7,330 bases of DNA from an uncultured Ruminococcus sp. (lineage in GTDB: Bacteria; Bacillota; Clostridia; Oscillospirales; Ruminococcaceae): assembly GCA_902796865.1 (NCBI GenBank), contig CADBQZ010000001.1, forward strand, positions 1-7,330. Reading direction: 5' to 3'. Positions 1 to 5,899 of this stretch are shown here, in pieces; position 1 is the stretch's first letter; each line of letters begins with the position of its first letter. The position numbers and the translations under genes are program-made. The notes under the pieces are model-generated. The model searched no databases. It saw nothing but the letters and a program-made list of their open reading frames with translations, and was not told the DNA's origin.

Positions 1-11
1 CCTGTAAACAT
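1..11 (-). CDS. ribE: ribE 5' end (riboflavin synthase alpha subunit), truncated by the window edge
   Basis: Only the first eleven bases are inside the window. They read ATG-TTT-ACA-GG, giving Met-Phe-Thr-Gly, the N-terminal signature of the riboflavin synthase alpha chain (MFTGI...). This enzyme dismutates two 6,7-dimethyl-8-ribityllumazine molecules to riboflavin. The ATG overlaps the ribD stop codon by one base (TGATG), and a strong GGGAGGTG ribosome site sits within the last ribD codons about 7 nt upstream. Translation is therefore probably coupled to ribD. A ribD-ribE order is common in Firmicutes rib operons. The call rests on four residues plus context, so it is probable rather than proven. 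Confidence 0.72.
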
Positions 12-1099
12 CACAGCACCTCCCATTCAGCCTTTATGTCATTTTCAATAAGAGTTATATATGGTCTTGAAAGCTTAGGGCAGTTTTCCGGATCGTCAAA
101 TCCTTTTCCGCCAAGAGGAGTAAAAGCCTCCCTGCCGCCCAGAAGCTTTGGCGATATATATGAGATGACACGGTTTACTATACCGTTTTTCAAGGCGGAA
201 AATGATAGTTCCGAACCGCCTTCCAAAAGAATGCTGTTTATCTTCATTTCACCCAGTTTTTTCATAAGAAATACAAGATCGGTGCGGCCGTCTTTTTCGG
301 GAGTAAATACTATCTCAGCCCCATATGAAGACAGCATATCAGCTCTTTTTTTGTCAGCTTTTTCAGTACAGGCTATGATAGTTCTTATGCTTTTTGCTGT
401 CTTTACGATGTAAGAATCTTCCGGTATCCTAAGATTACTGTCACAGATTATACGAACAGGGTCACGGCCGTTTTCGAGGCGGCAGGTGAGCTTCGGGTCG
501 TCTTTTATGACTGTTTCAACGCCTGTCATTATCCCTGTACACCAAAGCCTTAATTTTTGTACATCAAGCCTTGAGCTTTCGTTTGAGATCCATTTTGACC
601 TTCCGGTATAAGCTGCCGTTTTCCCGTCGGCAGTCATTGCATATTTTAGTACAACATATGGTGTTTTATTTAAGATATAATGGAAAAATACCGGATTCAG
701 TCTGTCACATTCATCTTTCAGAACACCTGTGACAACTTCTATGCCATTTTTTCTAAGAATCTCTGCACCCTTTCCGGCGACGAGCGGATTCGGGTCGTCT
801 GAACCCATGTACACTTTTTTTATGCCGCTTTGTATTATTATATCTGTACACGGCGGAGTTTTTCCGCTGTGACAGCATGGCTCAAGGGTGACATAGATCT
901 CAGCGCCGCTGACATCTTCAGGCGAATTCAGTATAGCATTTCTTTCAGCGTGAAATTCACCATACCGCTGATGATAGCCACGAGAGATGATACACCCGTT
1001 TTTAACAATAACAGCTCCTACAAGTGGATTCGGATCTACATATCCAAGACCTTTTTTAGCTTCATTTATAGCCTCTCTCATGAGGTCATGTTCTGTCAA
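11..1099 (-). CDS. ribD: Bifunctional riboflavin biosynthesis protein RibD (deaminase/reductase)
   Basis: A 362-residue cytosolic enzyme for two successive riboflavin steps: deamination of 2,5-diamino-6-ribosylamino-pyrimidinone phosphate, then NADPH-dependent reduction of the ribosyl group. The N-terminal deaminase domain (about residues 1-145) has a NPLVGAVIV block, the zinc/catalytic motif HAE (His50, Glu52) and PCCHSGKTPPC with zinc ligands Cys75 and Cys84. The C-terminal reductase domain (about 146-362) has KYAMTADGKTA, DDPKLTCR and LLEGGSEL. The length is normal for the family. I place the start at a TTG at 1099-1097, because a near-perfect ribosome site (AAAGAAGGTGATCC) lies 7 nt upstream. 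The frame is open back to an ATG at 1240, but that extension would translate the FMN aptamer and terminator. The internal ATG at 1081 is too far from the ribosome site. Expression should fall when FMN is abundant. ribE follows with overlapping codons. Confidence 0.96.
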   Translation of the reverse strand: MTEHDLMREAINEAKKGLGYVDPNPLVGAVIVKNGCIISRGYHQRYGEFHAERNAILNSPEDVSGAEIYVTLEPCCHSGKTPPCTDIIIQSGIKKVYMGSDDPNPLVAGKGAEILRKNGIEVVTGVLKDECDRLNPVFFHYILNKTPYVVLKYAMTADGKTAAYTGRSKWISNESSRLDVQKLRLWCTGIMTGVETVIKDDPKLTCRLENGRDPVRIICDSNLRIPEDSYIVKTAKSIRTIIACTEKADKKRADMLSSYGAEIVFTPEKDGRTDLVFLMKKLGEMKINSILLEGGSELSFSALKNGIVNRVISYISPKLLGGREAFTPLGGKGFDDPENCPKLSRPYITLIENDIKAEWEVL

Positions 1100-1114
1100 A
1101 GGATCACCTTCTTT
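1100..1114 (-). promoter_or_regulatory. Ribosome binding site of ribD, fixes a TTG start
   Basis: On the minus strand the bases AAAGAAGGTGATCC match the complement of the 16S rRNA 3' end with one mismatch over 14 nt. The AGAAGG core ends 7 nt before the TTG at 1099. It lies just downstream of the terminator U-tract, so it is only transcribed when the leader reads through. Confidence 0.88.
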
Positions 1115-1118
1115 AAGA

Positions 1119-1153
1119 CAAAAATAAAGAGCTCCGTTTTGAACAAACGGAGC
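1119..1153 (-). terminator. Intrinsic terminator in the ribD leader (riboswitch expression platform)
   Basis: On the minus strand GCTCCGTTT, a GTTCA loop and AAACGGAGC form a perfect 9-bp stem (1131-1153). It is followed by TCTTTATTTTTG, a U-rich tract. It sits between the FMN aptamer and the ribD ribosome site, which is the position expected for a transcription attenuator: with FMN bound the terminator forms and ribD is not transcribed. The terminator is seen directly; the ligand dependence is inferred from the riboswitch class. Confidence 0.92.
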
Positions 1154-1187
1154 AGAAAATACAAATACCAATGATATTCGTAAAAGT

Positions 1188-1301
1188 TGCTTTCTCTCAT
1201 CCAGACTTCTACTGTCGGTCACGGGATCTAACCGTGTCATGCACTTTTTTGTGCTCGCAGACTATACTGCCGGTAGGGAATATCACCCTGCCCCGAAAAC
1301 A
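1188..1301 (-). ncRNA. FMN riboswitch (RFN element) aptamer
   Basis: The minus-strand RNA carries the conserved RFN blocks in order: CGGGGCAGGGTGATATTCCC, then ACCGGCAGT, CTGCGAGC, CCCGTGACCGACAGT and AGTCTGGATGAGAGAA. Helices visible by eye are P1 (TGTTTTC with GAAAGCA, one G-U pair), P2 (AGGG/CCCT), P3 (GCAG/CTGC), a variable stem (GCAC, A-rich loop, GTGC), P5 (CACGG/CCGTG) and P6 (GAC/GTC). The class binds flavin mononucleotide. It lies between a strong promoter and the ribD attenuator, so feedback repression of the rib operon is the expected role. A small hairpin (1162-1180, CGAATA/TATTTG) sits in the linker to the terminator. Confidence 0.97.
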
Positions 1302-1313
1302 TCTTACAATATC

Positions 1314-1342
1314 ATTTTATCACACATGGAATTCGTTGTCAA
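1314..1342 (-). promoter_or_regulatory. Sigma-A type promoter of the ribD operon
   Basis: A perfect -35 TTGACA (1342-1337) is separated by 17 bp from TAAAAT (1319-1314). A TGA triplet directly upstream gives an extended -10 (TGn). Transcription should begin around 1307, just ahead of the FMN aptamer, which fits a riboswitch leader. This means ribD is transcribed separately from the nad genes upstream, although read-through is possible. Confidence 0.9.
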
Positions 1343-1349
1343 TAGCATC

Positions 1350-1375
1350 AGACATTTTATATAGTGAAAATGTCT
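1350..1375 (-). terminator. Inverted repeat after the perM-like gene, possible weak terminator
   Basis: AGACATTTT and AAAATGTCT form a perfect 9-bp arm pair around an 8-nt loop, starting 2 nt after the membrane protein stop codon and ending 7 nt before the ribD -35 box. The stem is AT-rich and no U-tract follows (TGATGCTATT), so it is not a convincing intrinsic terminator. It could instead protect the 3' end of the nad transcript or be a protein site next to the rib promoter. Confidence 0.4.
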
Positions 1376-1377
1376 CA

Positions 1378-2604
1378 TTACGTTGCATTATCTTTAAGTT
1401 CGGCTTTTTTTTCCTGTTCTTCGCCGAACTTTTCGCTTATAAGTGCATACACTATCGAAAGTATCGGTACACCAAGTATCATTCCGACGATCCCGGCAAG
1501 TCCGCCGCCTATCGTGATAGCAACAAGCACCCAGAGTGATGGAAGACCGACTTTGTTTCCGACAACACGGGGATAGATAAAGTTTGCGTCTACCTGCTGT
1601 ATCACTATTATGAAGATTATGAACCATACAGCGTCAAGCGGCTTTATGAGAAGGAGTATGAATGCTCCCGGGATAGTACCGATTATCGGACCTACTATCG
1701 GTATAACGTTTGTGACACCTACGATAACGCTTATGAGCGGTGCATAATCAAAGCCTATGATCGACATTCCGATGAAACAGAGTATCGCCATTATAACAGC
1801 CTCTATTATCTGTCCGCTTATAAAGTTTGAAAATGTTGTGAATGACATAGTAGTTATCTTTTCAAAGCGATAGTAGCGCTCTCCCTTTATTGCGAGCTGA
1901 GTAAGTTTTCTTGCATTCTTTTTTAGATTTTCTTTGTTGATAAGGATATATACCGAAAAGACGATACCCATAAATCCATCATATATCCAGGTTATTATAT
2001 CTGATGTAAAGCCCATCATTTTCTGAAGCATTTCCGGGAAATTGCTTACAAGATCGGTTATAGTATCTTTAAATTTAACAGCGATATTTTCAATAATAGA
2101 TGCAATATCAATATGACCGCCGAACATATCTCCGAATTTATCAAGCTTACTTGATGAAAGAAGCTCTTTGAAATTCTTTATATAGTCATTTATGTTTGAA
2201 CCAAAAAGAGTGATACTATCATAAAGCTGCGGTACTATGAATACGATTATTGCTGTGAGGATCGCTATTGTCACAAGGTATGTCGTGACGCAGGCAAGCA
2301 CGAACGGAGCTTTTCCGGTAGTGATCTTTCCGGTTTTTTTGCTTTTCCGTCTTTTTCGCCTTCGCTTTTTTATCATTGCAAATAAAAGCCTGTATCTGTA
2401 CTGGAAGAAATTCATTGGACGATTGAGTGCGAATGCTATAACGCCGCCTATTATTATAGGTCTTAGTATATACAAAGCACCGCTTATTATATCAATAAAA
2501 CCTTTGTATCGCAGGATAGCAAAGATAAGAACTACAATGATGCTTCCGCTTATTATCAATGTTTTGGCAAGACGATTATTTTTTATTGAGAATTTTTTTT
2601 TCAT
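1378..2604 (-). CDS. AI-2E/PerM family membrane transporter (function unknown)
   Basis: A 408-residue polytopic membrane protein of the AI-2E transporter (PerM, formerly UPF0118) family. Hydrophobic segments lie at about residues 13-32, 38-60, 101-125, 204-223, 258-285, 288-320, 325-338 and 355-388, with a large soluble region at about 126-200. The C-terminal family block is clear: ANFIYPRVVGNKVGLPSLWV (340-359) followed by GGGLAGIVGMILGVPI. A strongly basic loop, KKRRRKRRKSKK, occupies residues 79-90 and should be cytoplasmic. Nine consecutive A bases follow the ATG. The start has a GAGGTG site inside the end of nadC and is separated from the nadC stop by one base, so translation is probably coupled. 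Members include exporters of several substrates and Na+/H+ antiporter-like proteins. The substrate cannot be read from sequence, and a link to NAD metabolism is only suggested by position. Confidence 0.9.
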   Translation of the reverse strand: MKKKFSIKNNRLAKTLIISGSIIVVLIFAILRYKGFIDIISGALYILRPIIIGGVIAFALNRPMNFFQYRYRLLFAMIKKRRRKRRKSKKTGKITTGKAPFVLACVTTYLVTIAILTAIIVFIVPQLYDSITLFGSNINDYIKNFKELLSSSKLDKFGDMFGGHIDIASIIENIAVKFKDTITDLVSNFPEMLQKMMGFTSDIITWIYDGFMGIVFSVYILINKENLKKNARKLTQLAIKGERYYRFEKITTMSFTTFSNFISGQIIEAVIMAILCFIGMSIIGFDYAPLISVIVGVTNVIPIVGPIIGTIPGAFILLLIKPLDAVWFIIFIIVIQQVDANFIYPRVVGNKVGLPSLWVLVAITIGGGLAGIVGMILGVPILSIVYALISEKFGEEQEKKAELKDNAT

Positions 2605-2605
2605 A

Positions 2606-3451
2606 TCACACCTCGGAGCTTTTTATCCTCATTGAGATGTCGAAGCATTTGACCGAATGAGTAAGAGCGCCTAATGAGATTATATCAACACCTGTAAGGG
2701 CGACTTCACGGATATTTGCAAGAGTAATGTTTCCGGAAGCTTCAAGCTTTGCACGTCGGTTTGTGAGTTTTACAGCAAGCGCCATATCATCAGGAGTCAT
2801 ATTGTCGAGCATTATTATCTCACAGCCGCATTCAAGTGCTTCGTTGAGTTCATCAAAGTTTCTGACTTCAACTTCTGCCTTGCACATATGACCGCATTTC
2901 TTTCTGAGTGCATTCACAGCTGCTGTTATCGAGCCGTAAGCATCTATGTGATTATCCTTTAGCATAGCGCCATCAGAAAGATTAAAACGATGATTTCTTC
3001 CGCCGCCTACTGTTACAGCGTATTTCTGGAGCGCTCTTAATCCCGGCAGAGTTTTTCTTGTATCGGTAATTACTGCGTTAGTGCCTTTTGTGAGCTTTAC
3101 ACATTCTCTCGTTGCAGTAGCTATGCCCGACATATGCTGGAGTATATTAAGGGCAGTTCTTTCACCTTTCAAAAGTGTTTTAGTGCTCCCTTTAAAATTA
3201 GCGATCACGTCGCCTGATTTTACACGGGAACCGTCTTTTAAAAAGATCTCTTTTTTGAGTTTGCCGCCAAGAAAGTCGAAAACTCTTGCCGCTATGTCTA
3301 TTCCGCAGAGCACACCGCTGTCTTTAGCAACCAGATAAGCAACGCTTTCGTGGTCGTCGTCAATAAGATTATCGGTAGTGACATCAATATAATTTATATC
3401 CTCTGCAAGAGCGGTCTTGATTATATTGTCTATATATATCCTGTCAAGCAT
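2606..3451 (-). CDS. nadC: Quinolinate phosphoribosyltransferase (decarboxylating), NadC
   Basis: A 281-residue cytosolic enzyme that joins quinolinate and PRPP to give nicotinate mononucleotide, CO2 and pyrophosphate, the entry point of de novo NAD synthesis. Family motifs are present in order: ERTALNILQHMSGIAT (97-112), TRKTLPGLR (131-139), GGGRNHR (149-155), KDNHI (165-169), EVEV (193-196), MLDNM (214-218), EASGNI (237-242) and GALTHS (261-266). These supply the basic and acidic residues that bind the two substrates, so the protein looks intact and full length. AAAGGAG lies 7 nt ahead of the ATG. The gene starts 22 nt after nadB and ends one base before the membrane protein gene, which places all three in one operon. 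Confidence 0.97.
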   Translation of the reverse strand: MLDRIYIDNIIKTALAEDINYIDVTTDNLIDDDHESVAYLVAKDSGVLCGIDIAARVFDFLGGKLKKEIFLKDGSRVKSGDVIANFKGSTKTLLKGERTALNILQHMSGIATATRECVKLTKGTNAVITDTRKTLPGLRALQKYAVTVGGGRNHRFNLSDGAMLKDNHIDAYGSITAAVNALRKKCGHMCKAEVEVRNFDELNEALECGCEIIMLDNMTPDDMALAVKLTNRRAKLEASGNITLANIREVALTGVDIISLGALTHSVKCFDISMRIKSSEV

Positions 3452-3473
3452 AAAGCTTCTCCTTTACAGTTTA

Positions 3474-4925
3474 TCAGATTACTTCTTTCAAAATAAGATA
3501 AGCAACAGTTACAAGCGATTTTGCTTCGATATAATCCGGATCTATATGGAATTTACCGGTCGAAAGTTCACGCTTTATTTCCTTTATGCGTTCAAATCCC
3601 TCAACGGCAGCTTTTTTATCAGGTATAACAAAATAGCTTTGCTGCATTATATGCCGTGTTTCAGTGCGGAATCCATGGGGGATCTTCGGTGCATCTGCAT
3701 CATGTTCAAATACAGTATCTTCAAATTCTTTTGTATGATCTATATTTTTTACAGCTATGTCATTTGCAGCTCTCTTTGAAAACACAAGCGCTTCAAGAAG
3801 AGAGTTGCTTGCAAGTCTGTTGTTGCCGTGAACGCCTGTATGCGAACATTCGCCTGCTGCGTAAAGACAATCTATCTTTGTTCTTGCACAGCTGTCAACG
3901 TCTATACCGCCCATAAGGTAATGCTGACACGGGAAGACAGGCACCTTATCCTTGGTAAGGTCATATCCTTGTGCAAGGAGATTTTTATATATCATAGGGA
4001 AGCGGTCTTTTAAAAATCCTGGATCCTTCCTTGATATGTCCAGATAGAAGTCAGTAGAATCAAGTTTTCTGCTTTCCTGTATTATCGCATGAGAAACGAC
4101 ATCTCTCGGCGCAAGTTCAAGCCTTTCATCATAATCCTGCATGAATCTCTCACCGTTTTTATTGAGAAGATATGCACCCTCGCCTCTGACAGCTTCGGAA
4201 ATAAGAAAACATTCTCTTGTGTGACGGTTGTTGAACGCTGTCGGGTGGAACTGTACAAGGCTAAGATTTTTTATATCTGCGCCAAGTTCATATGCAAAAG
4301 TGATACCGTCACCGGTAGCGATAGCGGAATTTGTTGTAAATTCATAAACACGTCCTATACCGCCGGTCGCAAGTATCATAAAGTGGCAGTTGAAACTTTT
4401 GTGTATCTCATCATGCCATGTATCAATAGAAAAACCTGTTGAGGTCTTTCTTATTTCCGAAAGATATGTGTTTTCCATTATATCCACATTCGGAAGTCCT
4501 TTTACTTTTGCAAGGAGTTTTTCGACTATCTCTCTGCCGGTCGCATCCTTATGGTGGAATATCCTGTGACGGCAGTGACCGCCTTCGAGCGTTCTGTGAT
4601 AATCTCCGTCCGGAGTTTTATCGAAATCAACTCCCAAGTCGATAAGATTGCTTATAGCATCGGCAGCTTCATTTACTAAAATATGGACAGTTTCAGTATT
4701 GTTTTTGAAACCGCCTGCTATCATTGTATCATTCTGATGAAGTCCTATATCATCATTCGGAGAATTATATACTCCTGCGATGCCGCCCTGTGCAAGCGCA
4801 GAGTTACAGAGCATAAGCTCACGCTTGCAAAGCAAAAGAACGCTCAATTCTTTTGGGATATTTATGGCGGCATTAAGGCCAGCCGTACCGCCGCCGGCTA
4901 TTATAACGTCATAATTTTTAGACAT
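3474..4925 (-). CDS. nadB: L-aspartate oxidase NadB
   Basis: A 483-residue FAD enzyme that oxidises L-aspartate to iminoaspartate, the first step of de novo NAD synthesis. In an anaerobe, fumarate may be the electron acceptor. The N-terminal dinucleotide fold has GGGTAG (11-16); SALAQGGIAG (42-51) follows. Residues matching the E. coli active site are visible: Glu114 in EGGH, His227 in QFHPTA, Arg274 in LAPRDVV and His335 in QHYLMGG. AAGECSHTGVHGNNRLASNS (356-375) contacts the flavin in this succinate dehydrogenase/fumarate reductase superfamily. The helical C-terminal domain (about 420-483) is shorter than in the 540-residue E. coli enzyme. Only a weak ribosome site (TTGGG) precedes the ATG, but this is the sole sensible start before the FAD fold. 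It is the first gene of the operon, ahead of nadC; nadA is absent here. Confidence 0.96.
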   Translation of the reverse strand: MSKNYDVIIAGGGTAGLNAAINIPKELSVLLLCKRELMLCNSALAQGGIAGVYNSPNDDIGLHQNDTMIAGGFKNNTETVHILVNEAADAISNLIDLGVDFDKTPDGDYHRTLEGGHCRHRIFHHKDATGREIVEKLLAKVKGLPNVDIMENTYLSEIRKTSTGFSIDTWHDEIHKSFNCHFMILATGGIGRVYEFTTNSAIATGDGITFAYELGADIKNLSLVQFHPTAFNNRHTRECFLISEAVRGEGAYLLNKNGERFMQDYDERLELAPRDVVSHAIIQESRKLDSTDFYLDISRKDPGFLKDRFPMIYKNLLAQGYDLTKDKVPVFPCQHYLMGGIDVDSCARTKIDCLYAAGECSHTGVHGNNRLASNSLLEALVFSKRAANDIAVKNIDHTKEFEDTVFEHDADAPKIPHGFRTETRHIMQQSYFVIPDKKAAVEGFERIKEIKRELSTGKFHIDPDYIEAKSLVTVAYLILKEVI

Positions 4926-4958
4926 GATGAACCCAACTTTTCTAGTTATTAAAATTGA

Positions 4959-4990
4959 CAGATAAGCTATTATAAAAAGCTCTCTATCTG
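4959..4990 (-). repeat. Imperfect inverted repeat in the nadB leader, candidate operator or 5' UTR hairpin
   Basis: On the minus strand CAGATA-gag-AGCT is matched by AGCT-TATCTG across a 9-nt AT-rich centre, leaving a 3-base asymmetry in one arm. It lies just downstream of the predicted nadB transcription start and about 34 nt before the ATG. That suits a repressor site or a leader hairpin. In many Firmicutes nad genes are repressed by NiaR (YrxA) with nicotinic acid, but I cannot confirm a NiaR box by eye. No NAD riboswitch features were recognised. Confidence 0.4.
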
Positions 4991-5005
4991 AATATACTAT
5001 CTTTT

Positions 5006-5034
5006 ATTATAACATTGATTTTAAAATATGTCAC
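5006..5034 (-). promoter_or_regulatory. Sigma-A type promoter of the nadB-nadC operon
   Basis: A perfect -10 TATAAT (5011-5006) is preceded at 17 bp by GTGACA (5034-5029), one mismatch from the -35 consensus. Transcription should start near 4999, leaving a leader of about 75 nt before nadB. It lies between the inverted repeat after the pyridoxal kinase gene and the nadB leader repeat. Confidence 0.8.
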
Positions 5035-5045
5035 TATTAATATTG

Positions 5046-5079
5046 ACTAAATTTTCATAAAAATCAAAAAAAATTTAGT
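5046..5079 (-). terminator. AT-rich inverted repeat after the pyridoxal kinase gene, probable weak terminator
   Basis: ACTAAATTTT and AAAATTTAGT form a perfect 10-bp arm pair with a 14-nt T-rich loop, starting 7 nt after the kinase stop codon. The stem has only two G-C pairs and is followed by CAATATT rather than a run of T, so termination would be inefficient. Its position at the end of one gene group and ahead of the nadB promoter supports a boundary role. Confidence 0.45.
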
Positions 5080-5086
5080 TTCAAAC

Positions 5087-5899
5087 TTATTTTCCGCCAA
5101 GTTTATATAGAAACGGCTCAAATATAACACCTTCTGAAAGGGGAGTACCCAAAAAGACTGTCCTTTCGATAGCCTGAGAGATGAATTCTCCGGATATTCT
5201 TACTGCTTCGTGAAGACTTCTGCCTTTAAGCACAAAAGCACATACTACAGATGAGAATATGTCTCCTGTACCGGAAAAGACTTGCTTTTCTCTGTTGACT
5301 TCGCTCATTCGTATATCTCCGTCGTCATAAGTCATATTTATCATCTTATCGTCCTTTACTATACCGGTAAGAACGATTTTTGCTGAGGTTATCTCGGCGG
5401 TTTTCCTTATAAGTTTTACCGCTTCTTCCGGATATATCTCTTCTCCACGGTAAGGGGTATCAGTAAGAAAGCAGGCTTCGGTTATATTAGGAGTCAGTAT
5501 ATCAGCCATTACCGCAAGCCTTTTCATGCCTTTTTGCATTTCTTCTGTATATGTAGCGTAGAGTTTTCCGCCGTCGCCCATTACCGGGTCTATAACTACA
5601 CAGCCGTTTTTGTGGTTAGATATAAATTTTTCTACCGCTTTTATCTGCTTTGCAGAGCCTAAGAATCCGCTGTATATGCCATCAAATTCGAGATCGCTCC
5701 AGTTTGCAAGGTATGGATCCATACTGTCGGTAAGATCTCTGAAATAAAATTTATCAAAACCGGTATGCTTTGAAAGCACCGCTGTCGGTACCGGACAAGC
5801 CTGGACTCCTGATGCGGACAAAACGGCTATTGCCGTTGTCAGCGAACAGCGTCCGAATCCCGAAAGGTCATTTATGCAAGCTGCTCTTGGTATTCTCAT
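5087..5899 (-). CDS. Pyridoxal/pyridoxamine kinase, PdxY type (ribokinase fold)
   Basis: A 270-residue cytosolic kinase that phosphorylates pyridoxal, pyridoxamine or pyridoxine with ATP for the vitamin B6 salvage route to pyridoxal phosphate. The N-terminal block NDLSGFGRCSLT (10-21) with CPVPTAVLSKHTG (35-47) is typical of PdxY/PdxK kinases. DPVMGDGG (104-111), TPNITEA (136-142) and SGTGD (209-213, with Asp213 as the likely catalytic base) complete the ribokinase-like ATP site. Length is close to the usual 280 residues. The ATG overlaps the rsmI stop as ATGA, with AGGTGAT 6 nt upstream inside rsmI, so the two are translationally coupled. Family and reaction class are clear; which B6 vitamer is preferred cannot be judged, so I give no symbol. 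A ThiD-like hydroxymethylpyrimidine kinase is less likely because the N-terminal motif is the B6 kinase type. Confidence 0.92.
   Translation of the reverse strand: MRIPRAACINDLSGFGRCSLTTAIAVLSASGVQACPVPTAVLSKHTGFDKFYFRDLTDSMDPYLANWSDLEFDGIYSGFLGSAKQIKAVEKFISNHKNGCVVIDPVMGDGGKLYATYTEEMQKGMKRLAVMADILTPNITEACFLTDTPYRGEEIYPEEAVKLIRKTAEITSAKIVLTGIVKDDKMINMTYDDGDIRMSEVNREKQVFSGTGDIFSSVVCAFVLKGRSLHEAVRISGEFISQAIERTVFLGTPLSEGVIFEPFLYKLGGK

Noticed and set aside
1394..1627. A second minus-strand frame of 77 residues within the membrane protein gene
   Set aside because: It is an out-of-frame, arginine-rich reading of the conserved C-terminal block of the membrane protein, with no independent start signal.
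4955..4960. TTGACA on the plus strand
   Set aside because: No -10 box at the proper spacing and no plus-strand gene to serve.
4969..4974. Second TATAAT on the minus strand, in the centre of the nadB leader repeat
   Set aside because: At 17 bp upstream there is only GTATAT as a -35 box, much poorer than the promoter at 5006-5034.
4926..5005. A NAD-sensing or other known riboswitch ahead of nadB
   Set aside because: The leader is short and AT-rich, with a single imperfect hairpin and none of the conserved blocks I would recognise.
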